DNA of 64,000 bases from Lentinula raphanica (GCA_027919835.1 JANVFP010000023.1:248001-312000), one strand, 5' to 3'. Shown: positions 37,641 to 47,850, counted from the stretch's first letter. Numbers and translations are program-made. Notes: generated from the letters alone by a model not told the origin.

Positions 37641-40065
37641 TTACCCCCTCTTCAGATTCAAGCTCCGTTGAGAAGAGATCTAGTTCCATACTTTGAGCTG
37701 CATTATTATTTTCTTTTTTATATTCTTTGATTTTTTCTGGTGCATTTTTTAGATTTGCAACAGGTTCCCAGGTGTCATCCTCTCTAGTGAAACCTTTCCA
37801 TCTAACCAGATATTGTAACTTCTTTCCCCGAATTCGGTGTTGTAAGATTTTCTCCACTATCCATTCTTCCTTTCCATTGACTATAATAGTCTCAGGAGTA
37901 GGTGGTTTTTGTCCTGGAATAGTAGATTCCGTATAGGTGGCAAGTTTGCTAGCATGAAAGACTGGATGTATACTGCGATATTTTGGAGGTAATTTCAATT
38001 CAAAAGTTACATCAGATAATTTTCTGACAATTTTGAATGGTCCTTCATATCTTGGTTGTAAAGCACGTTCTGTAGTTTGATAGTCTTTAAGATTCAACAG
38101 AACTTTGTCTCCAACTTTGAATGGTATATTTTGAACTCCTTTATCATAATACCATTTCATCCGTTCAGCTGCCAACTTGAGTGCAGATTTTGCCTGCTCT
38201 TGTGCTTCAAATCTTTGTTGCATTATGTCATTGAAGTCAATGGACCCATGGTTTTTCATAAGAATAGGACCTGCACGAGGATGTCGACCATATTCCAAAA
38301 AGAATGGACTCTCCTTAGTGCCTTCATGTGCTTGATTGCTGTATGCAAACTCTGCTGTGCCTAATAGGTTGGCCCAGTTATTGAGGTTATAATCAACATA
38401 GCACCAAAGATATTGTTCCAAAATCTGGTTGACACGTTCTGTTTGTCCATCTGTTTGTGGATGATAGGCAGTTGACATAGAGGATTCTATTCCGAGTAGT
38501 CTACACCATTCTTGAAACACTTCAGCTGCAAACTGTGTTCCTCTATCAGATATGATTTGCAATGGTAATCCATGCAGAGGATAGATTCTGTCATAGAGTA
38601 ACCTTGCTAAGTCTTTAGCTGTAAAGTTGTTTGTAATTGCAAAGAAGTGTGCTCGCTTGGTAAGACGGTCTACCACAACACAGATAGCATTGTATTCTCC
38701 AGATGGTGGTAACTGGGTGATAAGATCTATGGAAATGATCTCCCAAGGTCCATTTGGTACTTTATTTGGTTGTAAGGGTCCAAAGGGCTGTTGTGAGCGA
38801 TTTTTCATCCGCTGACAAGTGTCACAGCCTGAAACATAGTTTTTAACAAAGACTGACATCCCTGGCCACCAATAGTTTTGGGATACGAGTTCATAGGTTT
38901 TCCATCTCCCAGGATGTCCTGCTGATGGTAAATCATGATGCATCTGGACTATTCGTTTTCGTAAATGATCGTCCGTGCTCTTTGGTATATATATTTTGCT
39001 ACGATAGAGTAGTAACCCATTTTCGTAGTTCCACTCTTCAAGTGATTTCTTGAATTCTCGTGGTCCTGATGACAGAAGTGATTTATAATCCTTTGTAACT
39101 TCATCAGTTAGCAAGGCTTCCTTGACCTCCCTTAGGATTTGTTCATCATTTATAGGCGATTCATGAGCAGCCTCAATAGCCTGAATGGCAAAAAATTCAG
39201 GTTTTAATAAAATCTGATCTCGATTGTCGAGGTGTACCCCCTCCTCATGATCTGGCCTCCTGGACAGAGGGTCTTCAGCCTGCATTGTTTTTCCTGGCTT
39301 ATGCCGTAGAGAATAATCAAAGCGAGTAAGATACAAAGCCCATCTCGCTTGTCTTCGTGTTAGCTTCTGGGCAGACCGGAAATAAGTCAAATTCTGATGA
39401 TCTGACCATATTTCAAATTTTTCTGGATGACCTTCCAAGTAATGTCGATATTCTTCCAATGCTCGTATAATTGCAAGCAATTCCTTGTCATATATCTCAT
39501 AGTTACGTTCATGAACACTGAGTGACTTGGAATAGAAGGCAACTGGATGCCACAGATTGTCATCTGGGTCCAGTTGATACAATACAGCTCCGACTGCAAA
39601 ATCACTGGCATCAGTGCCTAGTCGGAAAGGATTAGTGTCATCCGGTATTCTCAAAATAGGAGCAGTTGTGAAAGCCTTTTTCAGCGCTTCAAATGCTTCC
39701 TGTGCTATGTCATCCCAGAGCCAAGGTTGATCCTTTTTAGTGAGATTGGTGAGTGGCCTTGCAATCTTGGCAAAATCTTTAATAAATCTTCTGTAGAAAT
39801 TTGCAAAGCCCAAGAATGCTTGAACATGTTTTACTTTTGTTGGTACAGGCCACTCAAGAACTCCAGCAAGCTTCTTTGGATCCATCTTCACATAACCTTT
39901 AGAAATAATCATTCCAAGGTAGTCTATACTGTCCTGCTCAAAAAAGCATTTTTCAGCTTTTGCATAGAGATCATTGTCTCGAAGTCTTTGCAGCACTTCT
40001 CGAACAATCTCCCTGTGTTCTTCTTTGTCATTGCCAAATATAAGGATATCATCCAAGTACACCAT
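37609..40065 (-). CDS. pol: Gypsy pol, second part: RT end, RNase H, integrase, chromodomain
   Basis: This is an 818-codon frame beginning within the reverse transcriptase active site (YLDDILIF) and ending inside the LTR. RNase H follows (TDASDFAVGAVL). Integrase has the zinc-binding HHCC region (MHHDLPSAGHPG ... CDTCQRM) and the catalytic D, D, E in VVDRLTK-preceding SIDL, ISDRGTQF and TDGQTERVNQ. A GPY/F module (RYEGPFKIV) comes next, then a chromodomain (YLVRWKGF, DDTWEP), which in chromoviruses directs integration to heterochromatin. The frame shift at its start separates it from the first half of the polymerase, so the present copy should make no active polymerase without correction. Confidence 0.9.
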   Translation of the reverse strand: MVYLDDILIFGNDKEEHREIVREVLQRLRDNDLYAKAEKCFFEQDSIDYLGMIISKGYVKMDPKKLAGVLEWPVPTKVKHVQAFLGFANFYRRFIKDFAKIARPLTNLTKKDQPWLWDDIAQEAFEALKKAFTTAPILRIPDDTNPFRLGTDASDFAVGAVLYQLDPDDNLWHPVAFYSKSLSVHERNYEIYDKELLAIIRALEEYRHYLEGHPEKFEIWSDHQNLTYFRSAQKLTRRQARWALYLTRFDYSLRHKPGKTMQAEDPLSRRPDHEEGVHLDNRDQILLKPEFFAIQAIEAAHESPINDEQILREVKEALLTDEVTKDYKSLLSSGPREFKKSLEEWNYENGLLLYRSKIYIPKSTDDHLRKRIVQMHHDLPSAGHPGRWKTYELVSQNYWWPGMSVFVKNYVSGCDTCQRMKNRSQQPFGPLQPNKVPNGPWEIISIDLITQLPPSGEYNAICVVVDRLTKRAHFFAITNNFTAKDLARLLYDRIYPLHGLPLQIISDRGTQFAAEVFQEWCRLLGIESSMSTAYHPQTDGQTERVNQILEQYLWCYVDYNLNNWANLLGTAEFAYSNQAHEGTKESPFFLEYGRHPRAGPILMKNHGSIDFNDIMQQRFEAQEQAKSALKLAAERMKWYYDKGVQNIPFKVGDKVLLNLKDYQTTERALQPRYEGPFKIVRKLSDVTFELKLPPKYRSIHPVFHASKLATYTESTIPGQKPPTPETIIVNGKEEWIVEKILQHRIRGKKLQYLVRWKGFTREDDTWEPVANLKNAPEKIKEYKKENNNAAQSMELDLFSTELESEEGVMSQISLYSYP

Positions 40066-41297
40066 TACTTTCCTTTACGTATCAAGTCTCCGAGAATATC
40101 ATTCATCATTGCCTGAAAGGTAGCTGGTGCATTGGAGAATCCAAAATACATGACTGTTGCTTCAAATAAACCTCGCTTTGTAATGAATGCTGTTTTCCAT
40201 TCATCCCCTTCCCGAATTCGAACATTGTTGTATCCCCAGCGTAAGTCAATCTTCGTAAAGATTGAAGCCTGGCTGAGAGAGTCTATTAAGTCTGATATTC
40301 GAGGGATTGGATAGCGATTCTTAACAGTGATATCATTGAGAGCTCGATAATCCATGACTGGTCGTAAAGAACCATCATGTTTCTTGACAAAGAAGAATGG
40401 AGCAGCGATAGGACTTTGAGATGGTCTAATATAGCCTTTCTTAAGTTCCTCATCAATCCATTCATCCAAAGAATTCCTTTCTTTTAAAGACAGTGGATAG
40501 ATCTTTGATGGTTTGGGAAGAGTAGACCCTTCCTCAAAATCAATTGGATGGTCGTATGGTTTACGTTCTGGCATCCGCTCTGATCTTTTCTTTGAGAAGA
40601 CGTCACCATAATCATATAACCATGGTGGTATAAGAGATTTCCACTTAGTGGTATCCTCGTCTTCCTCAACAAATTCTTCTTCTAGATGTTTTTCATCAAA
40701 CATAGCGGCAATAGTTGCTGCTTGTTTTTGCTCATCTGGATTGTGCATGTCAATCCAGTTAATGTAAGGATTATCCATGTCCTCTTCTCCTAAATTGTCC
40801 AGTGAAGATTCCCATGGTAAATCTGGTTCGAGGTGAAGCTCATCAGCTCCAGCTTCATCAACTCGTATTTTACGGGCTCTAGATGCACATGTCTCTGAAC
40901 ACCTGGTGAACGCCCATTCCCCTGAATGCCAATCTATTTCTGGATTGTGCTTGTAGAGATAAGAGTATCCAATCATCATGTCCTTGTCACCTAGCTGAGT
41001 GACATATAGATACTGAATGGTTTTATGTGAACCAATTTGGACATATGCTCGGACATACTCTTTGATTTCTCCCGCAACATTTGGCGTTCCATCCGCATTT
41101 AAAACTCGGTATGGCTGTGCTATCTTATTTGTTACCAGGTGGTTTCTTTCAACATATCTTTTGTCAATGAAATTTGTTGTTGCTCCAGAGTCAACAAGAG
41201 CCTCGGCCTGCACTTTAAAACCGTATACCCAAAGTGTTACTGAAAGTCTGAAAGATGATTTCTTGTTACGAGCAACATTATTTAAACAAGCTTCCAT
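40065..41297 (-). CDS. pol: Gypsy pol, first part: protease and N-terminal RT
   Basis: This is an open frame with the aspartic protease motif VDSGATTNFID and the fingers and palm of the reverse transcriptase (KKHDGSLRPVMDYRALN, FTKIDLRWGYNNVRI, GFSNAPATFQ). It stops at TAA immediately before YLDD because one base is missing in the purine run GGAAAG (about 40069). The same frame is open upstream to about 41396, where another one-base deletion cuts it from the zinc-knuckle region. Protease would mature the gag-pol polyprotein; RT copies the element RNA. Confidence 0.9.
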   Translation of the reverse strand: MEACLNNVARNKKSSFRLSVTLWVYGFKVQAEALVDSGATTNFIDKRYVERNHLVTNKIAQPYRVLNADGTPNVAGEIKEYVRAYVQIGSHKTIQYLYVTQLGDKDMMIGYSYLYKHNPEIDWHSGEWAFTRCSETCASRARKIRVDEAGADELHLEPDLPWESSLDNLGEEDMDNPYINWIDMHNPDEQKQAATIAAMFDEKHLEEEFVEEDEDTTKWKSLIPPWLYDYGDVFSKKRSERMPERKPYDHPIDFEEGSTLPKPSKIYPLSLKERNSLDEWIDEELKKGYIRPSQSPIAAPFFFVKKHDGSLRPVMDYRALNDITVKNRYPIPRISDLIDSLSQASIFTKIDLRWGYNNVRIREGDEWKTAFITKRGLFEATVMYFGFSNAPATFQAMMNDILGDLIRKGK

Positions 41298-41374
41298 AAC
41301 TACTCTATCTGATTTTTTATCAGTGCTGATACTAGGTATACTACTTCCTGACTGTAGATCGCAGACATTATCCT

Positions 41375-41785
41375 CTACAGTCCCTCTGGAAAATCCGCCT
41401 TGTATTGTTGACTTCTAGCCCATCGCGATGGCTTAGAAGGTCCTGCCTGCACTTCATTGACATGTGCAGTTGCTCCTTTTGCAGCGAGCTCAGGTAAACT
41501 AATATCAGGGGTGCTCGTGGAATTGACATTGAGAGCAACAGCTGGGGGCGCTGGCTCTTGGCTGTCTAGTTCATCAAATAATTCCATCAACCGCGCTTTG
41601 AATGATTTCTTATCACTCGGTGGTGGTTGTTTCCCTTTGTTTCCTTGACCAGATGCAGATGCAGATGATGAAGAGTTTTTATTAAAATTTGGCCTTTTGC
41701 CTTCATTTCCAGGCTTATCCCAGCAATCCACTGTATTGTGAGTCTTCGATTTTGCCTTTAAGCCCTTTCCGGCGCATATTTGGCA
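41375..41785 (-). CDS. gag: Gypsy gag, zinc-knuckle and linker portion
   Basis: In the frame one base off from the main gag, the sequence reads CQIC, eleven residues, H, four residues, C, then WDKPGNE. This is the CCHC zinc knuckle that binds element RNA. A Ser-rich linker follows. It ends at a stop (FPEGL) where one base is missing before the protease frame. It is listed apart from gag only because of the frameshifts; in an intact element it belongs to one gag-pol. Confidence 0.75.
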   Translation of the reverse strand, partial: CQICAGKGLKAKSKTHNTVDCWDKPGNEGKRPNFNKNSSSSASASGQGNKGKQPPPSDKKSFKARLMELFDELDSQEPAPPAVALNVNSTSTPDISLPELAAKGATAHVNEVQAGPSKPSRWARSQQYKADFPEGL

Positions 41786-42840
41786 ATATCGTTGTTTTTG
41801 CTCCTGGGAATTAACTTTTTCTGGGGTTTTGCCTTTACTCTTTTTGCCGCATCTATCTCCATTGCATCTGGTTCATGACTGCCATTGCCTTTAGCATTAT
41901 TGCCTGTGCCAAATATTACACTTTTAGTCTTTTCTGGATGTAAGGCTTTATATGATAAAAGGAGAAGTTCCAGATAATCTTCCCATTTAGTAGGAGTTTT
42001 TCCGGAAATTTCCAACACAACAAGTGCATTACGCAACTCTTGTGAAATAACGTCACGAAGCTTGTCAATGTGAATACTATCTTGGTAGTCCACAATACGT
42101 GCAAGAGTGCGATATTGCTCAGCATATTTGATAAAGTCCTTACTAGCCAGTGACTTGTTTGTCCAAAGATGTGTGATTTCATTTTTAGCACCTTCTTTAT
42201 TATCACGGCGACCATAAATGGCATTGAGCTCATTAGCAAAGTTGTCCCAGGATCCCAGATCATTTCCCAAACGCGTGTCATCAAAGTATTTTCTCATATA
42301 GTTTGTGGCAGGAGAACGCAACCTGGTAAGAGCAGTCACAATTCTTTGATGATCTGTCACAATGCCTAGAGATGAGCAGTACAATGCGACTTGATTCATC
42401 CAATCTTCTAAGGTCATCTTGTTGTCTGTTCCAGAGAAGGTTGGTGGGTCAGGTACTTTGGGACCCCTGAATGGGCCAGCTCCAGCATCAGCAGGAAGCT
42501 TATCAAGCTGTGCCTTATAAGCTCGTAAAAGTTCTGCCTGAGTTTCAACAATCTGTCGAAGGCTACGAACTTCATTTGTTAAGTTCTCTTGATTGGTGAA
42601 GGCTGTAGTAAAAGCCTGATTCATCCAATCAGCAAGTCCATTGATATTTCTGTTGATATATCCAATGGAAATATTGGTAGTAGCCTCGTGAGCATTGCGA
42701 AGGAGTCGTCCAATCTGATTTTTTTGTTCATCAGTTTGAAATCCAATTGCTGCCATATCAATTCCTTGAGAGACAGCATCGGACCAAACTTGTCCATCAT
42801 CGACTAATTCAACGACAGGAGTGAAAGGTGTATAAGACAT
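41758..42840 (-). CDS. gag: Gypsy gag, capsid portion
   Basis: This is a 360-residue frame from MSYTPFTPVVELVDD (ATG 42840) with a retrotransposon gag helix region (LEDWMNQVALYCSSL, SWDNFANELNAIYGRRDN, FIKYAEQYRTLARIV). It packages the RNA into cytoplasmic particles. The frame ends in KYAPERA just where the zinc knuckle starts in the neighbouring frame, which I attribute to a one-base deletion near the AAAAAC run at about 41801. The run is not a perfect slippery heptamer, so programmed frameshifting is less likely. Confidence 0.85.
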   Translation of the reverse strand: MSYTPFTPVVELVDDGQVWSDAVSQGIDMAAIGFQTDEQKNQIGRLLRNAHEATTNISIGYINRNINGLADWMNQAFTTAFTNQENLTNEVRSLRQIVETQAELLRAYKAQLDKLPADAGAGPFRGPKVPDPPTFSGTDNKMTLEDWMNQVALYCSSLGIVTDHQRIVTALTRLRSPATNYMRKYFDDTRLGNDLGSWDNFANELNAIYGRRDNKEGAKNEITHLWTNKSLASKDFIKYAEQYRTLARIVDYQDSIHIDKLRDVISQELRNALVVLEISGKTPTKWEDYLELLLLSYKALHPEKTKSVIFGTGNNAKGNGSHEPDAMEIDAAKRVKAKPQKKLIPRSKNNDIAKYAPERA

Positions 42841-42938
42841 TTTTTCTAGTTGTAGTGAAGTCAAATTATTATTCAGACATAATATGAAAAAATGAATATA
42901 TGAAAAAACACAAATGTTTGCCAGATTATATAAGACTA

Positions 42939-43787
42939 TTATGCTTTGGCTGCATCAGGAAGTACAATATTCAGGTCTAATAGCTCCTTGCAAATTTCAG
43001 GAAGCCTAGTATACAGACTCTGAAAATTGACTTTCCCAATTTTGGTACATATCCCTTTTATCTCTCTCCAATTTTTGTTACTTAATTGGTGTCCTCTTCT
43101 GTCTAGATCCTGATATAAATCCTCTAAATCATTGTACCATCCCCAAAGAGAATTTCAATCCTCATTGGAAATTCTAAAGACCTGTCCATTGAATTCCTTG
43201 CACTCCTCTGCATTCAACTCCCTGAAGACTGGCTCAAGACGAATCTTGGTAGCCTGCAGAACACCTTCAAACTCCTTGATACGCTTAAAGACAGCATCCT
43301 CTTTAGGATAAGTATCAGGAGATATGGGTTGAGAGGGTTCTTTAAGGCGTTGAGCAAGGGGAATTCGTTGGAAGTGAAGATCAGAGGGAATAGGAGGAGG
43401 AGGAACATAGACAGGATCAGGAAAGAATTTATGGGTTGGAGAGGTATTATAATCCTCAGAGGGAAGGTCATGGAGCCTGTTCATCAGGCGCTCTCGCTCG
43501 ACGTATTTAAGATGACGTTTACGGAGCTTAGCGAGGTATTTTTTGTGAGAGATCGAGATTTGGAGGCGTTGGAGGAGAGTGAGTTTGTGATTACGCACAG
43601 GTGCATAAACAGGGATTTCAGTGTAGGAGGGACGTCCAACATGATTATACTTCTTTCGTTTGTCCTTGGGAATAGTGATCCGTTCCCAAAGACCTGTCGA
43701 TTTATCCATAGCCATTACAGACACATGGTTACGACGATTGGAAGGAGTATATTTCATGGGAAAAGTGGGAATAATTTTGCAAGGCAT
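42939..43787 (-). CDS. Extra Gypsy frame upstream of gag, with in-frame TGA
   Basis: Between the upstream LTR and gag there is a frame of 210 codons (ATG 43787 to TGA 43155) that is basic, Tyr- and Pro-rich (KDKRKKYNHVGRPSY, PVYVPPPPIPSDLHF). The same frame stays open for 71 more codons after the TGA, to TAA at 42939, with sensible residues (WGWYNDLEDLYQDLDRRG). This suggests a 282-codon original with one nonsense mutation, or readthrough. I recognise no family. Typical chromoviruses lack a gene here. Confidence 0.6.
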
Positions 43788-44299
43788 TGTCTGGCAAAAA
43801 ATGGCATAAGTACATTGTCCCTTTTCAGCAGACAAGTACAAAGAAACAAAGGCAACCAGTTGCAGTGTGCAAGTCTTGATGATCTTGATGTCAAATGGGT
43901 GGGGGGATCTCTACATGTCCTCATGTAGCAAATGAGAATGTGTTACACATTCCCTGGTGCTTGCCCAAGAACTGGCTTGCCGTCTTCTCCAGTTCAAAAG
44001 AACCAGATCATGGCCTACCCAAAGGTACCAGTCTTGTTGTAATAAGATACAGCAAGTCCCCTTACGCCTAGGGTCCGGCAAATCAAGAACAACTGTCCCT
44101 TTCAGCAACAGTGTTCAAAGTCCAGCAGGACCAAAAAAGGTGTTGATGCCCCCACAGCCATGACAAGAAGTCAGACTGCACAACCTGCAAAAGGTCCCTG
44201 CCTGTTGCCCTTGACAGCAGCAACAGGCAAGAAAGAAAAAGAAGTGTCTGTTGTCCTTGACAGCAACAACAGACACACAAGAAGCAAGATTCAAGAAAC

Positions 44300-44772
44300 T
44301 ATCACAACTTAGAACTCACCTAGTTGTAGTTGCAAAGGTTGGGGATAGTGACAGAGTATGAGCACAAGTTGATCACAAGAGGATAAAAGATGTTCTTGAA
44401 TCTGGGGGGATACCCAGGAATACAGAGGGGTATTTATACTACTCTGGAACAGTGGGTAATCTAATATCCATGTAGCTAGGTAACTTAATATCAGTGTATC
44501 TAAGTGACCTGATATTAATGTAGCTAGGTAACTTAATATCAGTGTAACTAAGTGACCTGATATTACTGTAGCCAGGTAACCTGATATTACTGTAGTCAGG
44601 TACCCTGATGTTACTGTAGCCAAGTAACCTGATATTACTGTGTGATTGTACATATGAGAAGATGATGGCACAGAGATGCTTAGCTAATAAACTACTACTG
44701 ATAATCAAATGATAAAATAGGAAAAAGATAAGATAAATGATCAAGGATAGGAGTATAAGGAAATCTGTGACA
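44300..44772 (-). repeat. Upstream (5') LTR
   Basis: It has the same length (473 bp) as the other LTR and one difference seen by eye, CCC for CTC, inside the 24 bp repeat array. It should contain the element promoter and direct transcription leftward. Confidence 0.92.
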
Positions 44773-44777
44773 CCGGA

Positions 44778-45559
44778 CCTGGTCTGTGCGTCCATCCACA
44801 TGCTGGTGGTTAAAGGGCACGGATAAGCTCCTGCACAGGTAACTCAAACGTTTCCTCATTTGATTCTGCTATGTGAACGGTTGTATGCCTCTCCAACTGA
44901 ATGGGAGTACATATAAAGGGGGGAAACCTGTCCCAATAGGTTCGTTTGGCTTCTAGCTTTCCAACGATATGCATATATCGAATAGATCCAGAGGTTTGAC
45001 AATGGTGAAGTCGAAAGATCTACCCTTGCAACACTCCTGGTCAAAGCTGTACATCTCAGGCGTCTATTTCCCATTTAGGAAACATCCACATGTAACTGGG
45101 ATGATACACTTTGGTTGTTTCTCCGTTTAGTCACATTCCTGCGACCTGATCCATCCCGAAACTCGATCTAAGTGAACAGATCTGTTGAGTCTGGGCCTTG
45201 AATAATCCATCCCCACTGGTAATACGAATAGATCTATTGGTTCTAAGCTCGTCTCGGTGCAGTATCATACTCAGTTGGCCGTTAGGCGTTGAAAACTAAG
45301 TTGATAATCCCTTGATAGCTCATATCAGAGGTGGCTTTGTCTTGAAGGACTCCCCGACCAAGGGACTCGAGTGTGAACTCTTATTATTCGTCAGGATGCG
45401 TTTTCCTGTCTGGATCTGACGTCCTGGCATTAACATGATACAAGTTTGACTGTCAGCTCGGGCTCACTACAGTCCTTTAGTACTCTACAAGGCTCCAATC
45501 ATTAAAATTAGGCCATTGCATGCCTGCACGCAAAATGGGCGTATTAATGGAGGTAACAC
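44778..45559. other. Stretch without recognised gene, right flank of Gypsy element
   Basis: This is continuous with the sequence left of 37163 before the Gypsy insertion. No protein family or splice structure is seen. Confidence 0.4.
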
Positions 45560-46640
45560 GCGAAGGTAAATGAGTGTTGAGTGAAGGTGAATGAGCAAGC
45601 TTGAGGGTGAGCGAGCTCTATGAACCAGAACAAGCGAGAATGAGTGTGAACGAGTGTGAATGATCGGCTCGAGCTCAAACGAGTGTGGATGATCAGCTCA
45701 AGCTCGAACGAGTGTGAATGATTAGCTCGAGCTCGAACGAGCGTACGCGTGACCGAGCTTGTTCATGCTCGAGGTCATTAAACGAGCTCAAGCGTGAATG
45801 AGCTCGAGCGTAAACGAGCTCAAGCGTGAATGAGCTCGAGCGTAAACGAGCTCAAGCGTGAATGAGCTCGAGCGTAAACGAGCTCAAGCGTGAATGAGCT
45901 CGAGCGTAAACGAGCTCAAGCGTGAACAAGCTCGAGCGATAACAAGCTCGTGCGTGAACGAGCTCAAGCGATAACGAGCTCGTGCGTGAACAAGCTCAAG
46001 CGATAACGAGCTCGTGCGTGAATGAGCTCGAGCGTCAACGAGCTCGAGCGTGAATGAGCTCGAGCATGAATGAGCTCAAGCGTGAACGAGATCAAGCGTA
46101 GACGACCTCGAGCGTAAACGACCTCGAGCATAAACAACCTCGAGCGTAAACAACCTCGAGCGTAAACAACCTCGAGCGTAAACAACCTCGAGCGTAAACA
46201 ACCTCAAGCGTGAATGACCTCGAGCGTGAATGACCTCGAGCGTGAATGACCTTGAGCGTGAATGACCTCGAGCGTGAATGTGCTGGTGAATGAGCTCAAG
46301 CAAACTCTAGGGAGAATGGGCCATGCTCAAGGATGAGGGACCGCTGGTAAATGAGCGAGCTCAATGGTGAACGAGCTCGACGGTGAATGAGCTCAACAGT
46401 GAACTAGCTCGACAGTGAACGAGCTCGACGGTGTATGAGTTTGATGGTGAATGAGCTCGACAGTGAATGCAATCGACGGTGAATGAGCTCGAGGGTGAAT
46501 GAGGCCTAGGGCAAATGAGCTTGCAGAACGGGCTCGAAACACTGAATATTGAATGGGCCAAGCTCGAGGATGAGGGACCACTGGTAAATGAGCGAGCTCT
46601 TGATAATGAACGAGCTCGAGAGTGAATGAGGCCTATGGCA
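45560..46640 (+). repeat. Minisatellite, about 1.1 kb, 16 bp unit in 32 bp pairs
   Basis: The basic unit is GAGCTCGAGCGTAAAC alternating with GAGCTCAAGCGTGAAT, most regular at 45778-45925. Variants (GCTCGTGCGTGAAC, GACCTCGAGCGTAAAC, GAGCTCGACGGTGAAT) form sub-blocks further right. The unit is not a multiple of three, so frames through it are by-products. Confidence 0.9.
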
Positions 46641-47493
46641 AAAGAGCTTGCAGGATGGGCTTGAAACACTGAATATTCCCAGTGGTCAGTCGCAAGAAAC
46701 ACAAGTAAAGGGGATGTCATCTCATACCTTCAACTCCTCATCTCTTAACCTCAGCGCGTTTGACAGGTATAACATGGCGCCGGCGTTGGTCAAACAGAAC
46801 AGAAACTCATCCAATCTATCTCAGCCAAGAACATGTAGCCGACGCCCTGGCGAGAGCGCGCAAAGCCACAACGAACAAGCATCGAAGATTGAACTAATTA
46901 TCTGCGGTTGGCCCTAGTGTTGTGGGTGTGCTTCGACCTCATGAGGAGGAGGCGGAAGTAGTGAATCCTAAGGAAGGCATACGCGCGGCATGAATGGGAC
47001 GAGTTTGAGGATGCAGAATGAGCTTGAAGATGAAGGGGAAAAAAAGAATGTAATTAACTCGCTATATAGGAGAGCCATGGTGACAGATCCCACGGTAACG
47101 TACCGGGTAAATTTAACTCACCTTTCAAGCCCGAGGGCTGTGTAACTCGGATTGAGGGTGGGCCAACTCGTTGCAGAAAACTCGATGGTGAGCGAGTTAA
47201 TTTCACAGCTGAGGCTGTAACTTTTATGCATAACATGTGGGCAAGTCCCTGAAGCCCATTTTGCATAACAGTGGGGCAGTTGCCCACCACTCAATAAGCC
47301 TCACTATAGCTCACTATAGCAGTAGATGTAATGCATAACAACTTGGGCAACATGTTATGCATAACATATAGGCAAGAACATTTTTCAATATTTTTGAAAA
47401 AAAGAATTAATTGTATCTTTTGAAATATCCATTTTTGGAAAAAACTGACACCCCCTATAGGGGGTCTTTTTTTAAGGTCTATCAATATATCCT
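46641..47493. other. Gene-free stretch with GCATAACA repeats and a perfect palindrome
   Basis: Words such as ATGCATAACATGTGGGCAAG recur at about 47228, 47264, 47330 and 47355. A 14 bp perfect palindrome, CCCCCTATAGGGGG, at 47451-47464 is followed by a T run. No gene is seen. Confidence 0.5.
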
Positions 47494-47586
47494 CAACCCC
47501 TAACCCCTAACCCAACCCCTAACCACCCTAACCCCTAACCAAACCCCTAACCCTAACCTAACCCAACCCCTAACCTCCTAACCCTT
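47494..47586 (+). repeat. Interstitial telomere-like tract, CCCTAA variants
   Basis: About 93 bp are built of AACCCCTAA, AACCCTAA and AACCCAA words, the C-rich strand of the fungal TTAGGG telomere repeat with sloppy units. It lies far from either end of the window. Confidence 0.8.
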
Positions 47587-47734
47587 ATTGGCTCATGTTT
47601 GGCACTGAATCAGACCCCTCCCTAATGTTGGGGTTAGCATAATGCTAAGACTTGTAATCAATCACTATCATTTGACCAGCTGGGAAGGGAACTTTTGATT
47701 GACTCACCACTGACCGGAAATGAAAGCTCTGCCA

Positions 47735-47850
47735 GATTCTTCGTGGCTTGGCATCAAACTCCTTTTCCGGCAATTCCGGCACACTTTCGGCACTTTTTCC
47801 GCAGTTTATACAAGTTACAAGTTACAACGTTGAACGTCAAGCGTTGGACG
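47735..47850 (+). repeat. Dispersed repeat, cop 1 of 2
   Basis: GATTCTTCGTGGCTTGGC, CGGCAATTCCGGCAC and GGCACTTTTTCCGCAGTTTA occur in this order here and at 61563-61670. Both sit left of a member of the paralog pair 48909-49740 and 63061-63961, so they may belong to one segmental duplication. Confidence 0.6.

Larger units (their letters stand above)
37168..44772 (-). mobile_element. Ty3/Gypsy chromovirus LTR retrotransposon, nearly complete
   Basis: The 7605 bp element reads right to left. It has two 473 bp LTRs, a 5 bp target duplication CCGGA (37163-37167 and 44773-44777) and a polypurine tract (AAGAGGGGG) next to the downstream LTR. Order in the coding direction is: extra frame, gag with a zinc knuckle, protease, reverse transcriptase, RNase H, integrase with a C-terminal chromodomain. 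This is the chromovirus order. I see one difference between the LTRs by eye, so insertion was recent. Three one-base deletions break the gag-pol frame. I could not recognise a primer binding site after the upstream LTR. Confidence 0.95.

Noticed and set aside
40060..40070. TAATG stop-start overlap as reinitiation in the Gypsy pol
   Set aside because: It falls inside the reverse transcriptase active site, where no intact enzyme could result. A one-base deletion explains it better.
41795..41810. Programmed -1 frameshift at AAAAAC in gag
   Set aside because: The preceding base is C, so the canonical slippery heptamer is not complete, and two similar one-base losses occur downstream.
43911..44308. 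Small frames between the extra Gypsy gene and the upstream LTR
   Set aside because: They show no conserved features and lie in the untranslated leader of the element.
45964..46720. Open frames rich in Ser, Arg, Leu across the minisatellite
   Set aside because: They follow from the 16 bp repeat read in all frames and have no start context or family likeness.
47441..47475. Palindrome plus T run as a transcription terminator
   Set aside because: Hairpin-T terminators are bacterial; no transcript is known to end here in this eukaryotic sequence.
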